From positions 620,001 through 684,000 of the forward strand of contig NZ_ADVG01000004.1 of assembly GCF_000178855.1 (NCBI RefSeq): 64,000 nucleotides of DNA, read 5' to 3'. The notes below the pieces were generated by a model. That model saw only the letters and a list, made by a program, of their open reading frames with translations, did not search any database and was not told the origin of the DNA. Numbering within the stretch: the first letter of the stretch is position 1; each line of letters starts with the position of its first letter. This DNA comes from Ktedonobacter racemifer DSM 44963. Its GTDB lineage: Bacteria > Chloroflexota > Ktedonobacteria > Ktedonobacterales > Ktedonobacteraceae. Both the position numbers and the translations under genes were made by a program. Below, piece after piece: positions 44,405-52,324 of the stretch.

Positions 44405-45310
44405 TCAGTCAACCGAGGAACGCACTCGCAGGAATACCGCCAAACCCAACCCCAGCGAGAGCACAAACAGAATTCCACTCACAATCCATTGCAGCAGCCA
44501 GTAATTCTCTACCGGCTGATAGATGAGCTGTTGACTATAGTTAGGTATACATACATCTGTTCCTTTTGAAGATGACGCAGAGCAAACTATGTAACCCTTG
44601 ACCTCGTTCCCTTGCTGATCAACATACGTCCACTTTATAACAGCGGCGTTTTGCAAGACAGTTTGAAGATATCCTTGGTGATCTTCTGTATATGTGTATG
44701 TCCGAGGTGGAAGGAGGTAAGTATACCAATTGGTCAGGGCCAGAAAGATGATGAGAAAGAGCACAAAGGCTGTCGTCATAGCTGGAATATTGCGCCGCAC
44801 AAAACAACCTACAGCCGTCCCCAGCGCAAGCGCGAAGATGACAAGCATGACAGACACAATGTTGGTGGAGAAGAAGCCACGCCAGGAGCCTGCAACTCGT
44901 ATACCAAGCACAGTGATCATAGAATGATTTGCAGCAGTATTGGTTTCAAACTCAAAACGCTTATTCGCAATCAACGCAAAGCCTATGCTTAAGACAACGA
45001 GGCCAAGGAGAAGTAGCCCAAGCTTTACCACCAGCCAGTGCGTACGCCCTACACCCTGTGTCCACGTAAAGTGGTGCGTCCCTTGCTCACGCTCGCGAGC
45101 GATCAGTGGAGCCCCTATAAAGGTCGCTACGATAAGACCGAGCCACAAAGACCAGAGACTGCTAGAACCCAGCACCATCGATCTAAGCGCAAACCAAGGC
45201 CCCGAGTACGAGCCTGCACCAAGCACCACCACAGCGGTGGCATAGAGCACAATAGCTACGACAGCGCATAGTAGCGCCACTCTGTACTGGCACCAGGTAA
45301 GCCAGGTCAT
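44405..45310 (-). CDS. ABC-2-like permease, first paralog
   Basis: 301 residues from ATG 45310, 7 bases after AGGAGG and overlapping the ATPase gene by 4 bases. Six or so membrane helices, with an exported loop near the C-terminus (PPRTYTYTEDHQGYLQTVLQ). The motif APLIAREREQGTHHFTWTQG aligns with that of the downstream permease, so the two genes are a diverged duplicate pair that may form a heterodimeric channel. The operon is GntR regulator, ATPase, permease, permease. Confidence 0.87.
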   Translation of the reverse strand: MTWLTWCQYRVALLCAVVAIVLYATAVVVLGAGSYSGPWFALRSMVLGSSSLWSLWLGLIVATFIGAPLIAREREQGTHHFTWTQGVGRTHWLVVKLGLLLLGLVVLSIGFALIANKRFEFETNTAANHSMITVLGIRVAGSWRGFFSTNIVSVMLVIFALALGTAVGCFVRRNIPAMTTAFVLFLIIFLALTNWYTYLLPPRTYTYTEDHQGYLQTVLQNAAVIKWTYVDQQGNEVKGYIVCSASSSKGTDVCIPNYSQQLIYQPVENYWLLQWIVSGILFVLSLGLGLAVFLRVRSSVD

Positions 45311-46209
45311 CGCGCTACCTCCTGCTGTGAGTGGTTGTTTGGCGTGGTCAGGGGCGACTGTGTGTCGAGATAGGCCAGCATGATATCCTCCAGCGAGAGA
45401 TCCTGCACAACCCAGCGGGGATCAGAGAAGGGGGCAGAGAGGCGCGCGAAGACATTGCTCTGCCGCCCTGTATGTCCGGCCTGTATGACGCTTACCTCGG
45501 AGGCGATGCGCTCAAAGTCATCATGGGGACCAATCAGCAGCTTGTGCGAGGTAACAAATGTCTCCAAATCTTCCTCGACCTTGACCTGCCCTTGAGAGAG
45601 CAGCACCAGGCGGTCGCAGATAATCTCCAGGTCGGCGATATGGTGTGATGAAATCACGACGCTGGCTCCATTACTGGCCACGGCATCCATAAACAGGCGC
45701 ACTAGCTCGCGCCGCGCCAGGGGATCAACGTTGGCGAACGGCTCATCCAGCAGCAGCAGGCGCGGGCGCTTAGCCAGGGCCATCACCAGGGCCAGCAGGG
45801 CGCGCTGCCCACCCGAGAGTTTGCCGACCGTCGTTTTGAGGGAAATATCCAGGCGCGCCAATGTACGCTCCGCAAGATCGTTATCCCAGGTCGTGTTTAG
45901 CTTGCGCCCCAGCGTCAGGGTATCCTTGACGGAGAATGAGCGATAAAGCGGACGCTCCTGGGCCACAAAGCCGATGCGCGCGATGAGCGCAGTGGCGTTT
46001 GGCGCAGGCGTCTCGCCCAGAACGCTAATGCTGCCCGCGCTGGGGGCCAGCAGGCCCACCCCCAGGTGCAGCAGCGTGGTCTTGCCCGCGCCATTCAGGC
46101 CCACCAGGCCAGTTACTCCCCCCTCGGGAATGTGCAGGTCACAGTTTTGCAAAGCCCAGCGCTTACCATATTTCTTGCCGAGCTGGTTTGCTTCCAATGC
46201 CAGTGTCAT
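45307..46209 (-). CDS. ABC transporter ATP-binding protein (GntR-linked)
   Basis: About 300 residues from ATG 46209 with GAGGAGA upstream; an upstream ATG at 46263 would run through the palindrome region. Walker A GLNGAGKTTLLHLG, signature KLSGGQRALLAL, Walker B LLLLDEPFANVDP and switch His in VISSHHIADLE are intact, so it should hydrolyse ATP. The C-terminal about 80 residues are a variable regulatory part. It powers the two permeases that follow (4-base overlap). The type resembles Bcr/Ytr-like exporters under GntR/YtrA control. Confidence 0.93.
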   Translation of the reverse strand: MTLALEANQLGKKYGKRWALQNCDLHIPEGGVTGLVGLNGAGKTTLLHLGVGLLAPSAGSISVLGETPAPNATALIARIGFVAQERPLYRSFSVKDTLTLGRKLNTTWDNDLAERTLARLDISLKTTVGKLSGGQRALLALVMALAKRPRLLLLDEPFANVDPLARRELVRLFMDAVASNGASVVISSHHIADLEIICDRLVLLSQGQVKVEEDLETFVTSHKLLIGPHDDFERIASEVSVIQAGHTGRQSNVFARLSAPFSDPRWVVQDLSLEDIMLAYLDTQSPLTTPNNHSQQEVAR

Positions 46210-46245
46210 ATACAGTTTCTCCTCTTGAGACTGTTTGATCATATA

Positions 46246-46265
46246 TAGGGTCCATGCTTGCATGG
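46246..46265. repeat. Dispersed TCCATGC-type palindrome, inverted copy
   Basis: AGGGTCCATGCTTGCATGGA is the reverse complement form of the motif at 14246-14265 and 26164-26183, with two changes. It sits between the GntR gene and the ATPase gene, within the operon leader of the ATPase. Confidence 0.5.
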
Positions 46266-46308
46266 ATTCAGGCCAAGCAAGCTCTGCCCCTACAAGTTTT
46301 TTTCTCCC

Positions 46309-46698
46309 CTATGAAAGGGCCGCGCGCCGTTTCTGTAGCGTATCCATCAATAGGTCCACAACGCTCTCGTCGTCCAGGCCAACCCCGGCGGCTTGCTCAA
46401 GCCACTGCTGTAAGCTCACACGCAGCCGCTCCAGGCTCTCGCGGTCCGGTACGCGCAACTGTGTGCGCACAAAGGTACCCAGACCGGGCCGGCTCTCCAC
46501 CAGCCCATCACGCTCCAGCTCTCGATAGGCCTTGAACACCGTATTGGGATTAATGGCAATCATGGTCACGACCTCGCGTACAGTAGGTAACTGGTCGCCC
46601 GGCTGCAACAAACCCAGGCGCAGCGCGCGCTTGACCTGCTGTACCAACTGCATATATGGAGCCACGCCGGTACGTTGCTCCAGGTGAAACTCAATCAT
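46309..46698 (-). CDS. GntR-family (YtrA-like) regulator
   Basis: About 129 residues; the start at 46698 (ATG, MIEFHLEQRTGVAPYMQLVQQV) matches the usual family N-terminus, though a GTG at 46716 is also in frame. The winged helix (about 12-75) includes LPTVREVVTMIAINPNTVFKAYRELERDGLVE. The C-terminus is a short helical dimerisation part, not a ligand domain, as in YtrA. It should repress its own operon of ATPase and two permeases. A TTGACA/TATACT promoter and an ACTATG-AA-CATAGT dyad lie directly upstream. Confidence 0.92.
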   Translation of the reverse strand: MIEFHLEQRTGVAPYMQLVQQVKRALRLGLLQPGDQLPTVREVVTMIAINPNTVFKAYRELERDGLVESRPGLGTFVRTQLRVPDRESLERLRVSLQQWLEQAAGVGLDDESVVDLLMDTLQKRRAALS

Positions 46699-46745
46699 CG
46701 CATATTCTCGTCTCACTCACTGCTATTCTACTAATCTACTAAATA

Positions 46746-46792
46746 ACTATGAACATAGTATAAGTATAGGGCGGAACATGCACAAATGTCAA
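46746..46792 (-). promoter_or_regulatory. Promoter and dyad operator of the GntR-ABC operon
   Basis: On the minus strand TTGACA (46792-46787) and TATACT (46768-46763) are 18 bp apart. The dyad ACTATG-n2-CATAGT (46746-46759) begins 3 bp past the -10, so a bound repressor would cover the start. The -35 is the very end of the 68-bp palindrome at 46787. Confidence 0.7.
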
Positions 46793-46854
46793 GGGAAGGA
46801 TAAGCAGGTGGCGTGGGCAATTGCCCACGCCACCTGCTTATCCTTCCCTTGACA
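46787..46854 (-). terminator. 68-bp perfect palindrome
   Basis: Arms 46787-46820 and 46821-46854 are exact reverse complements with no spacer: 34 bp each. It lies 7 bases beyond the end of the YeaQ-like gene and directly before the GntR promoter, whose -35 hexamer it contributes. It should be a strong terminator. Confidence 0.85.
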
Positions 46855-46861
46855 CGTATTG

Positions 46862-47137
46862 TCAGGTGCGATCAACCTGCCTCTTCGCGAATACGAGGGC
46901 TGCCACGGCACCGCATACACAGGTCATATAGGTCCAGAACATACCTTTGTCGCTCAGACCTATAAGACCTGGAAACAAGCCTCCAAGCACTCCGCCGCCA
47001 ATCCCAATCACAACCGTAACAGGCGTGCCCAGCCGCTCTTCCTGCATCACATAATCACCAATTGCCCCGGCTACGCCCCCAATGGCGATCCAGACAATAC
47101 CAGCCCACAGCGCATCCAACAGGCTTGCTAGCACCAT
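46862..47137 (-). CDS. GlsB/YeaQ/YmgE-like small membrane protein
   Basis: About 91 residues from ATG 47137; an upstream GTG/ATG at 47170 is less likely. Three hydrophobic segments with glycine-rich turns (WIAIGGVAGAIGDYVM, VIGIGGGVLGGLFPGLIG, CVCGAVAALVFA) match the transglycosylase-associated/YeaQ family of stress-induced membrane proteins. The function of the family is not settled. It is a single-gene unit ended by the 68-bp palindrome. Confidence 0.75.
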   Translation of the reverse strand: MVLASLLDALWAGIVWIAIGGVAGAIGDYVMQEERLGTPVTVVIGIGGGVLGGLFPGLIGLSDKGMFWTYMTCVCGAVAALVFAKRQVDRT

Positions 47138-47246
47138 ACCTTGACCATCCTTTCTGCCAACGCTCCTCATTCCTGCATCTATTTATTTATAGTTGATACA
47201 AGCAATACACAAAGACAGAACGCCATACACCTCCCGCCAAAAATGA

Positions 47247-47289
47247 GGAAGGTGCAATGAATACGCTGAGCGTATCCATCGCACCTTCC
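47247..47289 (-). terminator. Composite hairpin after the pseudokinase gene
   Basis: Outer arms GGAAGGTGC (47247-47255) and GCACCTTCC (47281-47289) enclose an inner ATACGC/GCGTAT stem (47261-47266 and 47270-47275). It is 49 bases beyond the pseudokinase gene end on the minus strand. Confidence 0.65.
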
Positions 47290-47337
47290 CTGTTGGCAAG
47301 CACTCACGGCACTAGAAAAGAGTATTTGGCACAAATT

Positions 47338-49260
47338 CTAACCGATGGTAACCGTTCCATCGGGGTTGACATGGAGCTGAATCTGCTTGCGTGGCGTCGT
47401 GGCCGGACCGCTGACGACGTTGCCACTATTGGCGGGATCGAAGGTTGAACCATCGGGTGGGCAGACCAGCTTATTGCTATTCGCGTCATAGTTGAGCGTT
47501 CCGCCATCCGTGGTGCAGCCGCTCTCGTAGGCAACGAAGTTGCCATTGGGCATACGGATCAACAGGCTATCGCGCCCATCCTCGGGATTGGTGAACGTTT
47601 GCGCGGTCCCAAACCCCTGGTTGGTATTACCAATGACCCGTCCCGTGTGGACAATCGGCGTCCCCTGCGAGGTCGGAGGAGGCGTAGCGACCTGCTTTGG
47701 CGAGGCAGCCTGCTTTGGCGTACGCGCTGGCGCGCTTGTGCTCGCCTTCTGGCTACTCGCCTGTTGCCCACTTCCCTGCGAGGCGAAGGCCAGACTCATA
47801 CCACCTATCATCAGGACCAGGATGCCAACAATAAGCACAGCCAGCATATGCTTACGGCTCTTCGGCACGCGCTCAATCTGCGCCTTCAATAGGGCAACCA
47901 GCCGAGCTGCCAGGACCTCGATGCGCTCCTCTTTCACCACTTTCGCTGAGACTGGAGCCACCTTAGGCGCTATGGGAGGCCGTTGCACCTCGCTCGCCTT
48001 CGCGCTTACAGGTTCCATCGCGACCGTCGCATAATTCCCGGACATAGGTCGCTGCGGCTGTGCCAAAGGCTGTGTGCTGCGTGTCATGGCAGACTGCATC
48101 GCCTGTTGCTGTGCCTGCAAACTCTGCTGCGCCAGCGCCTCGGGCGTGAGCGGCACCGTCTCCAGTTTGGAGGTCACAACAGGAGGCATAAGCTGCCAAT
48201 GAATCTTGCGTGGCAGCACGGGCATCGACATAGAGGTTGAAGATGTACCGCTGACGGGCGTACGTGGAGGTATTCCGCCCAGCGAAATAGGACCTGTTAT
48301 GCCCGGCATGGTCTGGCCAGGAATAGACACTGGTGCCAGCCTGCCTGACTGCTGCATCCCCTGTGGGGCATCAAACAGCTGCACAACCCGCGTAAAGGCG
48401 GCCGCGAAATCGCCCGCAGAGCTATAGCGTTCCGCGGGATTACGCTCCAGCGCACGCTGCAAGACCAGGTCCAGGCCATTAGGCACATCCGCTTTAAATT
48501 CTGTTATCAGAGGGGCGGATTGCTGTACATGCATGTTGGCAAGCTCAAATGGATCGCTGGCCTTGAAGGGAGGACGCCCGCAGAGCATCTCGAAGGCGAT
48601 GGCACCCAGGGCATAGACATCGGCACGCGCACTCAGCGCCCGCCCCTTAACCACTTCGGGCGCGATATACTCGGGCGCTCCTAAAAAGGAACCCGAGAGG
48701 CTTAACAGGTGAGGATAGGCATGCTCTAGTGGAGCAAGGCCCTCCAGGGCCAGCATCGACACCAGGCCAAAGCCCACCACCTGGAGACTCTTAGCATCCA
48801 CCCAGATATTCAGCGGTCGTAAAGCTCCATGTGCAAATCCGTGATTATGCGCGTAATCCAGGGCCTCCGCCAGTCGGCGCAAGATCCGTGAAGCCTGCAA
48901 AGGCGTCAGTTGCCCACGCTCGCGTACCAGCTCTGCCAGCGTATTGCCAGAGACCAGCGGCGAAACCATGTAGGGCAATCCCAGGTGCTCGCCAAAATCT
49001 TCAAGCGGCTGAACGCAGGGATGGCGCAATTGCAGCAAGCTCGAAGCAATTGTGGTAAAGCGAGCAATAAAGCGCGCCCGCGCTTGAGGAGGCAGAGTAG
49101 AGGGTAAAAAGTAGGTCGTGAGCATAACCGGGCGCGCTGATCCCTCCTGACGAGCCTGGTAGACTGCGTTCAGGCTCCCTCGCCCCAACAACTGCTCAAC
49201 CTGGTATGTCCCCAGCGTTTGACCCACTAACTCATCAACAGATAGCGAAGACGTAGACAT
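47338..49260 (-). CDS. Pseudokinase with C-terminal ligand-less Rieske-like domain
   Basis: 640 residues. Residues about 16-300 have the Ser/Thr kinase fold (LLGRGSLNAVY; SADVYALG-type DVYALGAIAFEMLCGRPPF), but all key catalytic residues differ. The beta-3 Lys position is Thr48 (VMLT), the HRDxKPxN loop is HGALRPLN (144-151), and DFG is GFG (163-165). A Pro/Gln-rich linker and one membrane helix (about 471-492) follow. The exported end (about 540-640) is Rieske-like (CPPDGSTFDPANSGNVVSGP), yet both cluster His are lost (Thr584, Asp603) and both disulfide Cys too (Gly587, Pro602). Only Cys582 and Cys600 remain. It is likely a scaffold or sensor without kinase or redox activity. Repeat copy C lies 46 bases upstream. 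Confidence 0.88.
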   Translation of the reverse strand: MSTSSLSVDELVGQTLGTYQVEQLLGRGSLNAVYQARQEGSARPVMLTTYFLPSTLPPQARARFIARFTTIASSLLQLRHPCVQPLEDFGEHLGLPYMVSPLVSGNTLAELVRERGQLTPLQASRILRRLAEALDYAHNHGFAHGALRPLNIWVDAKSLQVVGFGLVSMLALEGLAPLEHAYPHLLSLSGSFLGAPEYIAPEVVKGRALSARADVYALGAIAFEMLCGRPPFKASDPFELANMHVQQSAPLITEFKADVPNGLDLVLQRALERNPAERYSSAGDFAAAFTRVVQLFDAPQGMQQSGRLAPVSIPGQTMPGITGPISLGGIPPRTPVSGTSSTSMSMPVLPRKIHWQLMPPVVTSKLETVPLTPEALAQQSLQAQQQAMQSAMTRSTQPLAQPQRPMSGNYATVAMEPVSAKASEVQRPPIAPKVAPVSAKVVKEERIEVLAARLVALLKAQIERVPKSRKHMLAVLIVGILVLMIGGMSLAFASQGSGQQASSQKASTSAPARTPKQAASPKQVATPPPTSQGTPIVHTGRVIGNTNQGFGTAQTFTNPEDGRDSLLIRMPNGNFVAYESGCTTDGGTLNYDANSNKLVCPPDGSTFDPANSGNVVSGPATTPRKQIQLHVNPDGTVTIG

Positions 49261-49305
49261 ACGAAGATAGCTCCCTGAAAACTTACGCCCCGGACTACAA
49301 TACTA

Positions 49306-49405
49306 CCTATCCGAAATCCTGAGCGCGCTTGTCCCCCGAATGGGGGAGCGCTAGTCACATGAGTGACGCGTGCCCCCGAATGGGGGTTGGGTTTCGGAAT
49401 AAGAA
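49306..49405 (-). repeat. Structured dispersed repeat, copy C
   Basis: Outer stem CCGAAATCC (49311-49319) with GGGTTTCGG (49389-49397), one G-T pair; inner stem GTCAC (49354-49358), loop ATGA, GTGAC (49363-49367), a compensated change from GCCAC/GTGGC of copies A and B. It has two CCCCC-GAAT-GGGGG hairpins (49333-49346 and 49373-49386). It lies 46 bases upstream of the pseudokinase start. Confidence 0.8.
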
Positions 49406-49582
49406 CACAATGAAGACAATCAAGAAAACACTTTGACACACTATGAATACTTATGGTAAATGAAGTGTATACATTGAACAAGATACTCGTCAACTGCTAT
49501 GAGCTGGCACTAGGACTTGTGGGGGGAGCTAAAAAGCGTTACCATGAAGAGACGTTATAAAGGAGGAATATAGATACATTTT
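49406..49582. other. Divergent spacer before the phosphotransferase gene
   Basis: No gene. AAAGGAGG (about 49559-49566) is the only good ribosome site, 16 bases before ATG 49583, which is unusually far. No in-frame alternative start exists because a TAG precedes at 49571. Confidence 0.45.
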
Positions 49583-50722
49583 ATGAGCGAAGTTATTTCT
49601 CGTCTCGCTGAGGCGACATCTGCCTGGTTAAATACCATTCTGCGCGAGACTGGCCATCTCTCTCAGGGCAACGTTGTCTCGGCCGAGCAACGGGTCTCTG
49701 ATGCCTTCAATTCAAGCACCGCCCATCTACGCCTGGTTTATAGCGAAGACGCAACTGATACGCCGCCACAAGATCTCGTACTCAAGCTCCAGAAGAATCA
49801 CGATGGAAAGAACGAGGTCCAATTTTATCGCCTGGTCGCCCAGCTAGGCGCAAACCTGCCGATGCTCGCCCCCTGCTTCGCCCTGGACTATGACGCGCAG
49901 AGCGGGAACTCCTATCTCCTCTTTGAGGATCTCTCGCCCACGCATGTAGCGCCCGTGACGCGCCAGCAGCTTCTTGAGGGGCAGGGTGTTCCGCGCGCCG
50001 ATCAGCTCGATGGCATCGCGGATGCCCTCGCTGGCTTCCACGCCTACTGGTGGGAGCATCACGATCTGGGTAAATACGAGGCGACGGCCATTCGCCCCTG
50101 GTGGCACGATAAAGAGAGCTACCAGCAGCATATCGAGCGCCGCACCCGCGAGTGGGATTCCTTTAAACAGAGCGCAGCCAGCGAGGTCTCGCCTCAGATC
50201 CGCGCGACCTATGAATATGTGCTCAGACGTATGCCAGCTCTCTGGGAGGAGTATCTGGAGGAGCGCATCACGAACCGCCGCCAGCTTACTCTCACTCAGG
50301 GCGATTGCTACCTGAGCAACCTGCTCTGCCCACGCGAGGTCGCGGGCGAGGCCGAGGAGCCCAAGGGGCAGACCTATATTCTCGACCTGGAGGCCGTCAG
50401 TGCCAATTTTCCGACCTATGACCTGGCCTACCTGATGCCCACCTTCTGGTCACCTGAGCAGCGCAAGGTCCATCGCCCCGAGGAGCTCTTCCTGATTCGC
50501 TACCTCCAGCGCCTGCGCAAGTTCGGCGTCGAGAACTACAACTGGGCCATGCTCTGGCGCGACTACCAGATGATGGTCGTCTTTATGCTCTTTGATCCCA
50601 TCTGGGACCAGACGGCGGGCGCGTCGCGCGCTTACTGGTATCCCAAGCTCCACTGCCTGGTACGCAACTTCTGGGACATGGGCTGCGGCCTCACCCTACG
50701 CAAACTCGCAGAGAAGAAATAG
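49583..50722 (+). CDS. Ecdysteroid-kinase-like phosphotransferase
   Basis: 379 residues with the aminoglycoside-phosphotransferase/EcKinase fold. The N-lobe has LVLKLQKNHDGKNEVQFYRLV (ATP Lys and partner Glu) and the hinge is YLLFEDLSPTHV. The catalytic loop reads LTQGDCYLSNLL: the usual His of HGDxxxxN is Gln, while the base Asp and the Asn stay. The metal Asp is in ILDLEAVSANFPTYDLAYLM. It should phosphorylate a small-molecule hydroxyl; the substrate is unknown. AGGAGG is 16 bases before the ATG, longer than usual. The gene stands alone and ends in a 28-bp-arm hairpin. Confidence 0.87.
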   Translation: MSEVISRLAEATSAWLNTILRETGHLSQGNVVSAEQRVSDAFNSSTAHLRLVYSEDATDTPPQDLVLKLQKNHDGKNEVQFYRLVAQLGANLPMLAPCFALDYDAQSGNSYLLFEDLSPTHVAPVTRQQLLEGQGVPRADQLDGIADALAGFHAYWWEHHDLGKYEATAIRPWWHDKESYQQHIERRTREWDSFKQSAASEVSPQIRATYEYVLRRMPALWEEYLEERITNRRQLTLTQGDCYLSNLLCPREVAGEAEEPKGQTYILDLEAVSANFPTYDLAYLMPTFWSPEQRKVHRPEELFLIRYLQRLRKFGVENYNWAMLWRDYQMMVVFMLFDPIWDQTAGASRAYWYPKLHCLVRNFWDMGCGLTLRKLAEKK

Positions 50723-50779
50723 TGTTGAGAGTCAATCCTATTGCGGGCAGATGCCCGCAATAGGATTGACTCTCAACAC
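50722..50779. terminator. Long perfect hairpin between convergent genes
   Basis: Perfect 28-bp arms (50722-50749 and 50752-50779) with a 2-base loop. The left end overlaps the stop codon of the phosphotransferase gene; the right end is 18 bases before the end of the cobyric acid synthase gene on the minus strand. Confidence 0.85.
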
Positions 50780-50797
50780 CTGACACATAATGAGAAA

Positions 50798-52324
50798 TTA
50801 AATAAATGAGCAAAGGTCAAGGTGTTTTTCCAGGATGTCTGCCAGCCTGTCGTAGGCTTGCATACGCTCAAAGGGCCGCATTTCTGGCACCGGAGCTGCG
50901 CGCCGCTCTCCCAACGCTCTTAGGATCGCATGACGAAAGGCATCATTCTCAAAGAGGCCATGCAGGTAGCAGCCCGCGATCCAACCCATCTCGCTAAGGA
51001 AGCCATCAGCCTCGCCGTTTACCTCTAGCAGCGGCACAAGGGAAGTCGAATTCCCATCCGCCGTGCGACCGAGATGAATTTGATAGGCTCGCAACGGCTG
51101 CTCAGGCACAAAGGCAAACAGGCCCCTGCAAGCAGCTCTCGTCAAGTTGGCCACACTCTGAGAGGTTACCTTCTCCTCTAGAGAGGCGAAAATCGTCTCC
51201 ACCGGTAGAAGACTCAGGCCTGTCTCAACCGCTCCTACGCTGCCTTCCGCACCTGTTGGATCACATAGACGCTCGCCAAGCATCTGGTAGCCACCACAAA
51301 TGCCCAGGATCGCCACTCCCTTCCGCACCAGGCGACGAATGTGGACAGCCAATCCTGTGCGCCAGAGCCAGGCCAGGTCGGCAAAGGTGTTCTTTGTGCC
51401 GGGAAGGATGATCAAGTCAGGCCGTTCAGGAAGCTCCTCGGGCGAACTTACCAGGTGCAGGCACACACCTGGTTCCGCCGCTAAGGCATCAAACTCGTCA
51501 TAGTTGCTCATATACGGCAGACGTGGTATCACAATCTGTAGTTGTCGAGTGGCTTCTCCCTGCTGTTTCTGCGCCAGGAGCGCTGTTCCCTCTTCCAGCG
51601 CGACACTGTCTTCCTCGGCGATTCCCAGATCCCTCACAAAAGGTACCGTTCCGAGCACGGGTATCCCCGCTCGCGCCTCCAGCATTCGCTCACCCTCCCG
51701 CCATAGCTCCAGGTCGCCACGAAACTTATTCACAATCAGGCCCTTGACGCGCTCACGCTCCTCGGGTTGAAGCAACATTAAGGTTCCAAGCAGCGAGGCG
51801 AAGATGCCACCCCGGTCGATATCCCCCACCAGCAGCACCGAGGCATCTGCCCAGTGTGCGACACGCATATTGACCAGGTCATAGCGCGCCAGATTGATCT
51901 CGACCGGGCTGCCCGCGCCCTCAATTATTACCAGGTCATAGGCACGACGCAGGCTCTCCAGGGCTTGCTTTACCACCGCTTCAAAGCCTGTACGCTGGCG
52001 ATAATACTCACGCGCCTCCATCGTGCTTAGAGGCCGCCCCAGCATAATAACCTGGCTGCGCGAGTCTCCCTCGGGCTTTAGTAGAATAGGATTCATCTCG
52101 ACTGTTGGTTCGATGCCTGCCGCCTCGGCCTGGACTGCCTGGGCGCGCCCAATCTCGCCTCCGGCGGGCGTGACAAATGAGTTAAGGGCCATATTCTGAG
52201 CCTTAAATGGTGCCACACGCCAGCCCTGGCGAGCGAAGAGGCGACACAGGCCGGTAACTAGCGTGCTCTTGCCGACTGTCGAGGCCGTTCCCTGTACCAT
52301 GATGGTACGCGCTAATTCTCCCAT
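50798..52324 (-). CDS. cobQ: Cobyric acid synthase
   Basis: 508 residues, standard size. The N-terminal P-loop (VQGTASTVGKSTLVTGLCRL) and FKAQNMALNSFVTPAGGEIGRAQ fit CobQ. The C-terminal class I glutamine amidotransferase has the nucleophile Cys in ILGICGGYQMLGE and His in GCYLHGLFEND. It amidates side chains b, d, e and g of adenosylcobyrinic acid a,c-diamide. ATG 52324 overlaps the preceding gene by 13 bases. It is the last gene of the cobalamin operon reading from the riboswitch at 56590. Confidence 0.96.
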   Translation of the reverse strand: MGELARTIMVQGTASTVGKSTLVTGLCRLFARQGWRVAPFKAQNMALNSFVTPAGGEIGRAQAVQAEAAGIEPTVEMNPILLKPEGDSRSQVIMLGRPLSTMEAREYYRQRTGFEAVVKQALESLRRAYDLVIIEGAGSPVEINLARYDLVNMRVAHWADASVLLVGDIDRGGIFASLLGTLMLLQPEERERVKGLIVNKFRGDLELWREGERMLEARAGIPVLGTVPFVRDLGIAEEDSVALEEGTALLAQKQQGEATRQLQIVIPRLPYMSNYDEFDALAAEPGVCLHLVSSPEELPERPDLIILPGTKNTFADLAWLWRTGLAVHIRRLVRKGVAILGICGGYQMLGERLCDPTGAEGSVGAVETGLSLLPVETIFASLEEKVTSQSVANLTRAACRGLFAFVPEQPLRAYQIHLGRTADGNSTSLVPLLEVNGEADGFLSEMGWIAGCYLHGLFENDAFRHAILRALGERRAAPVPEMRPFERMQAYDRLADILEKHLDLCSFI

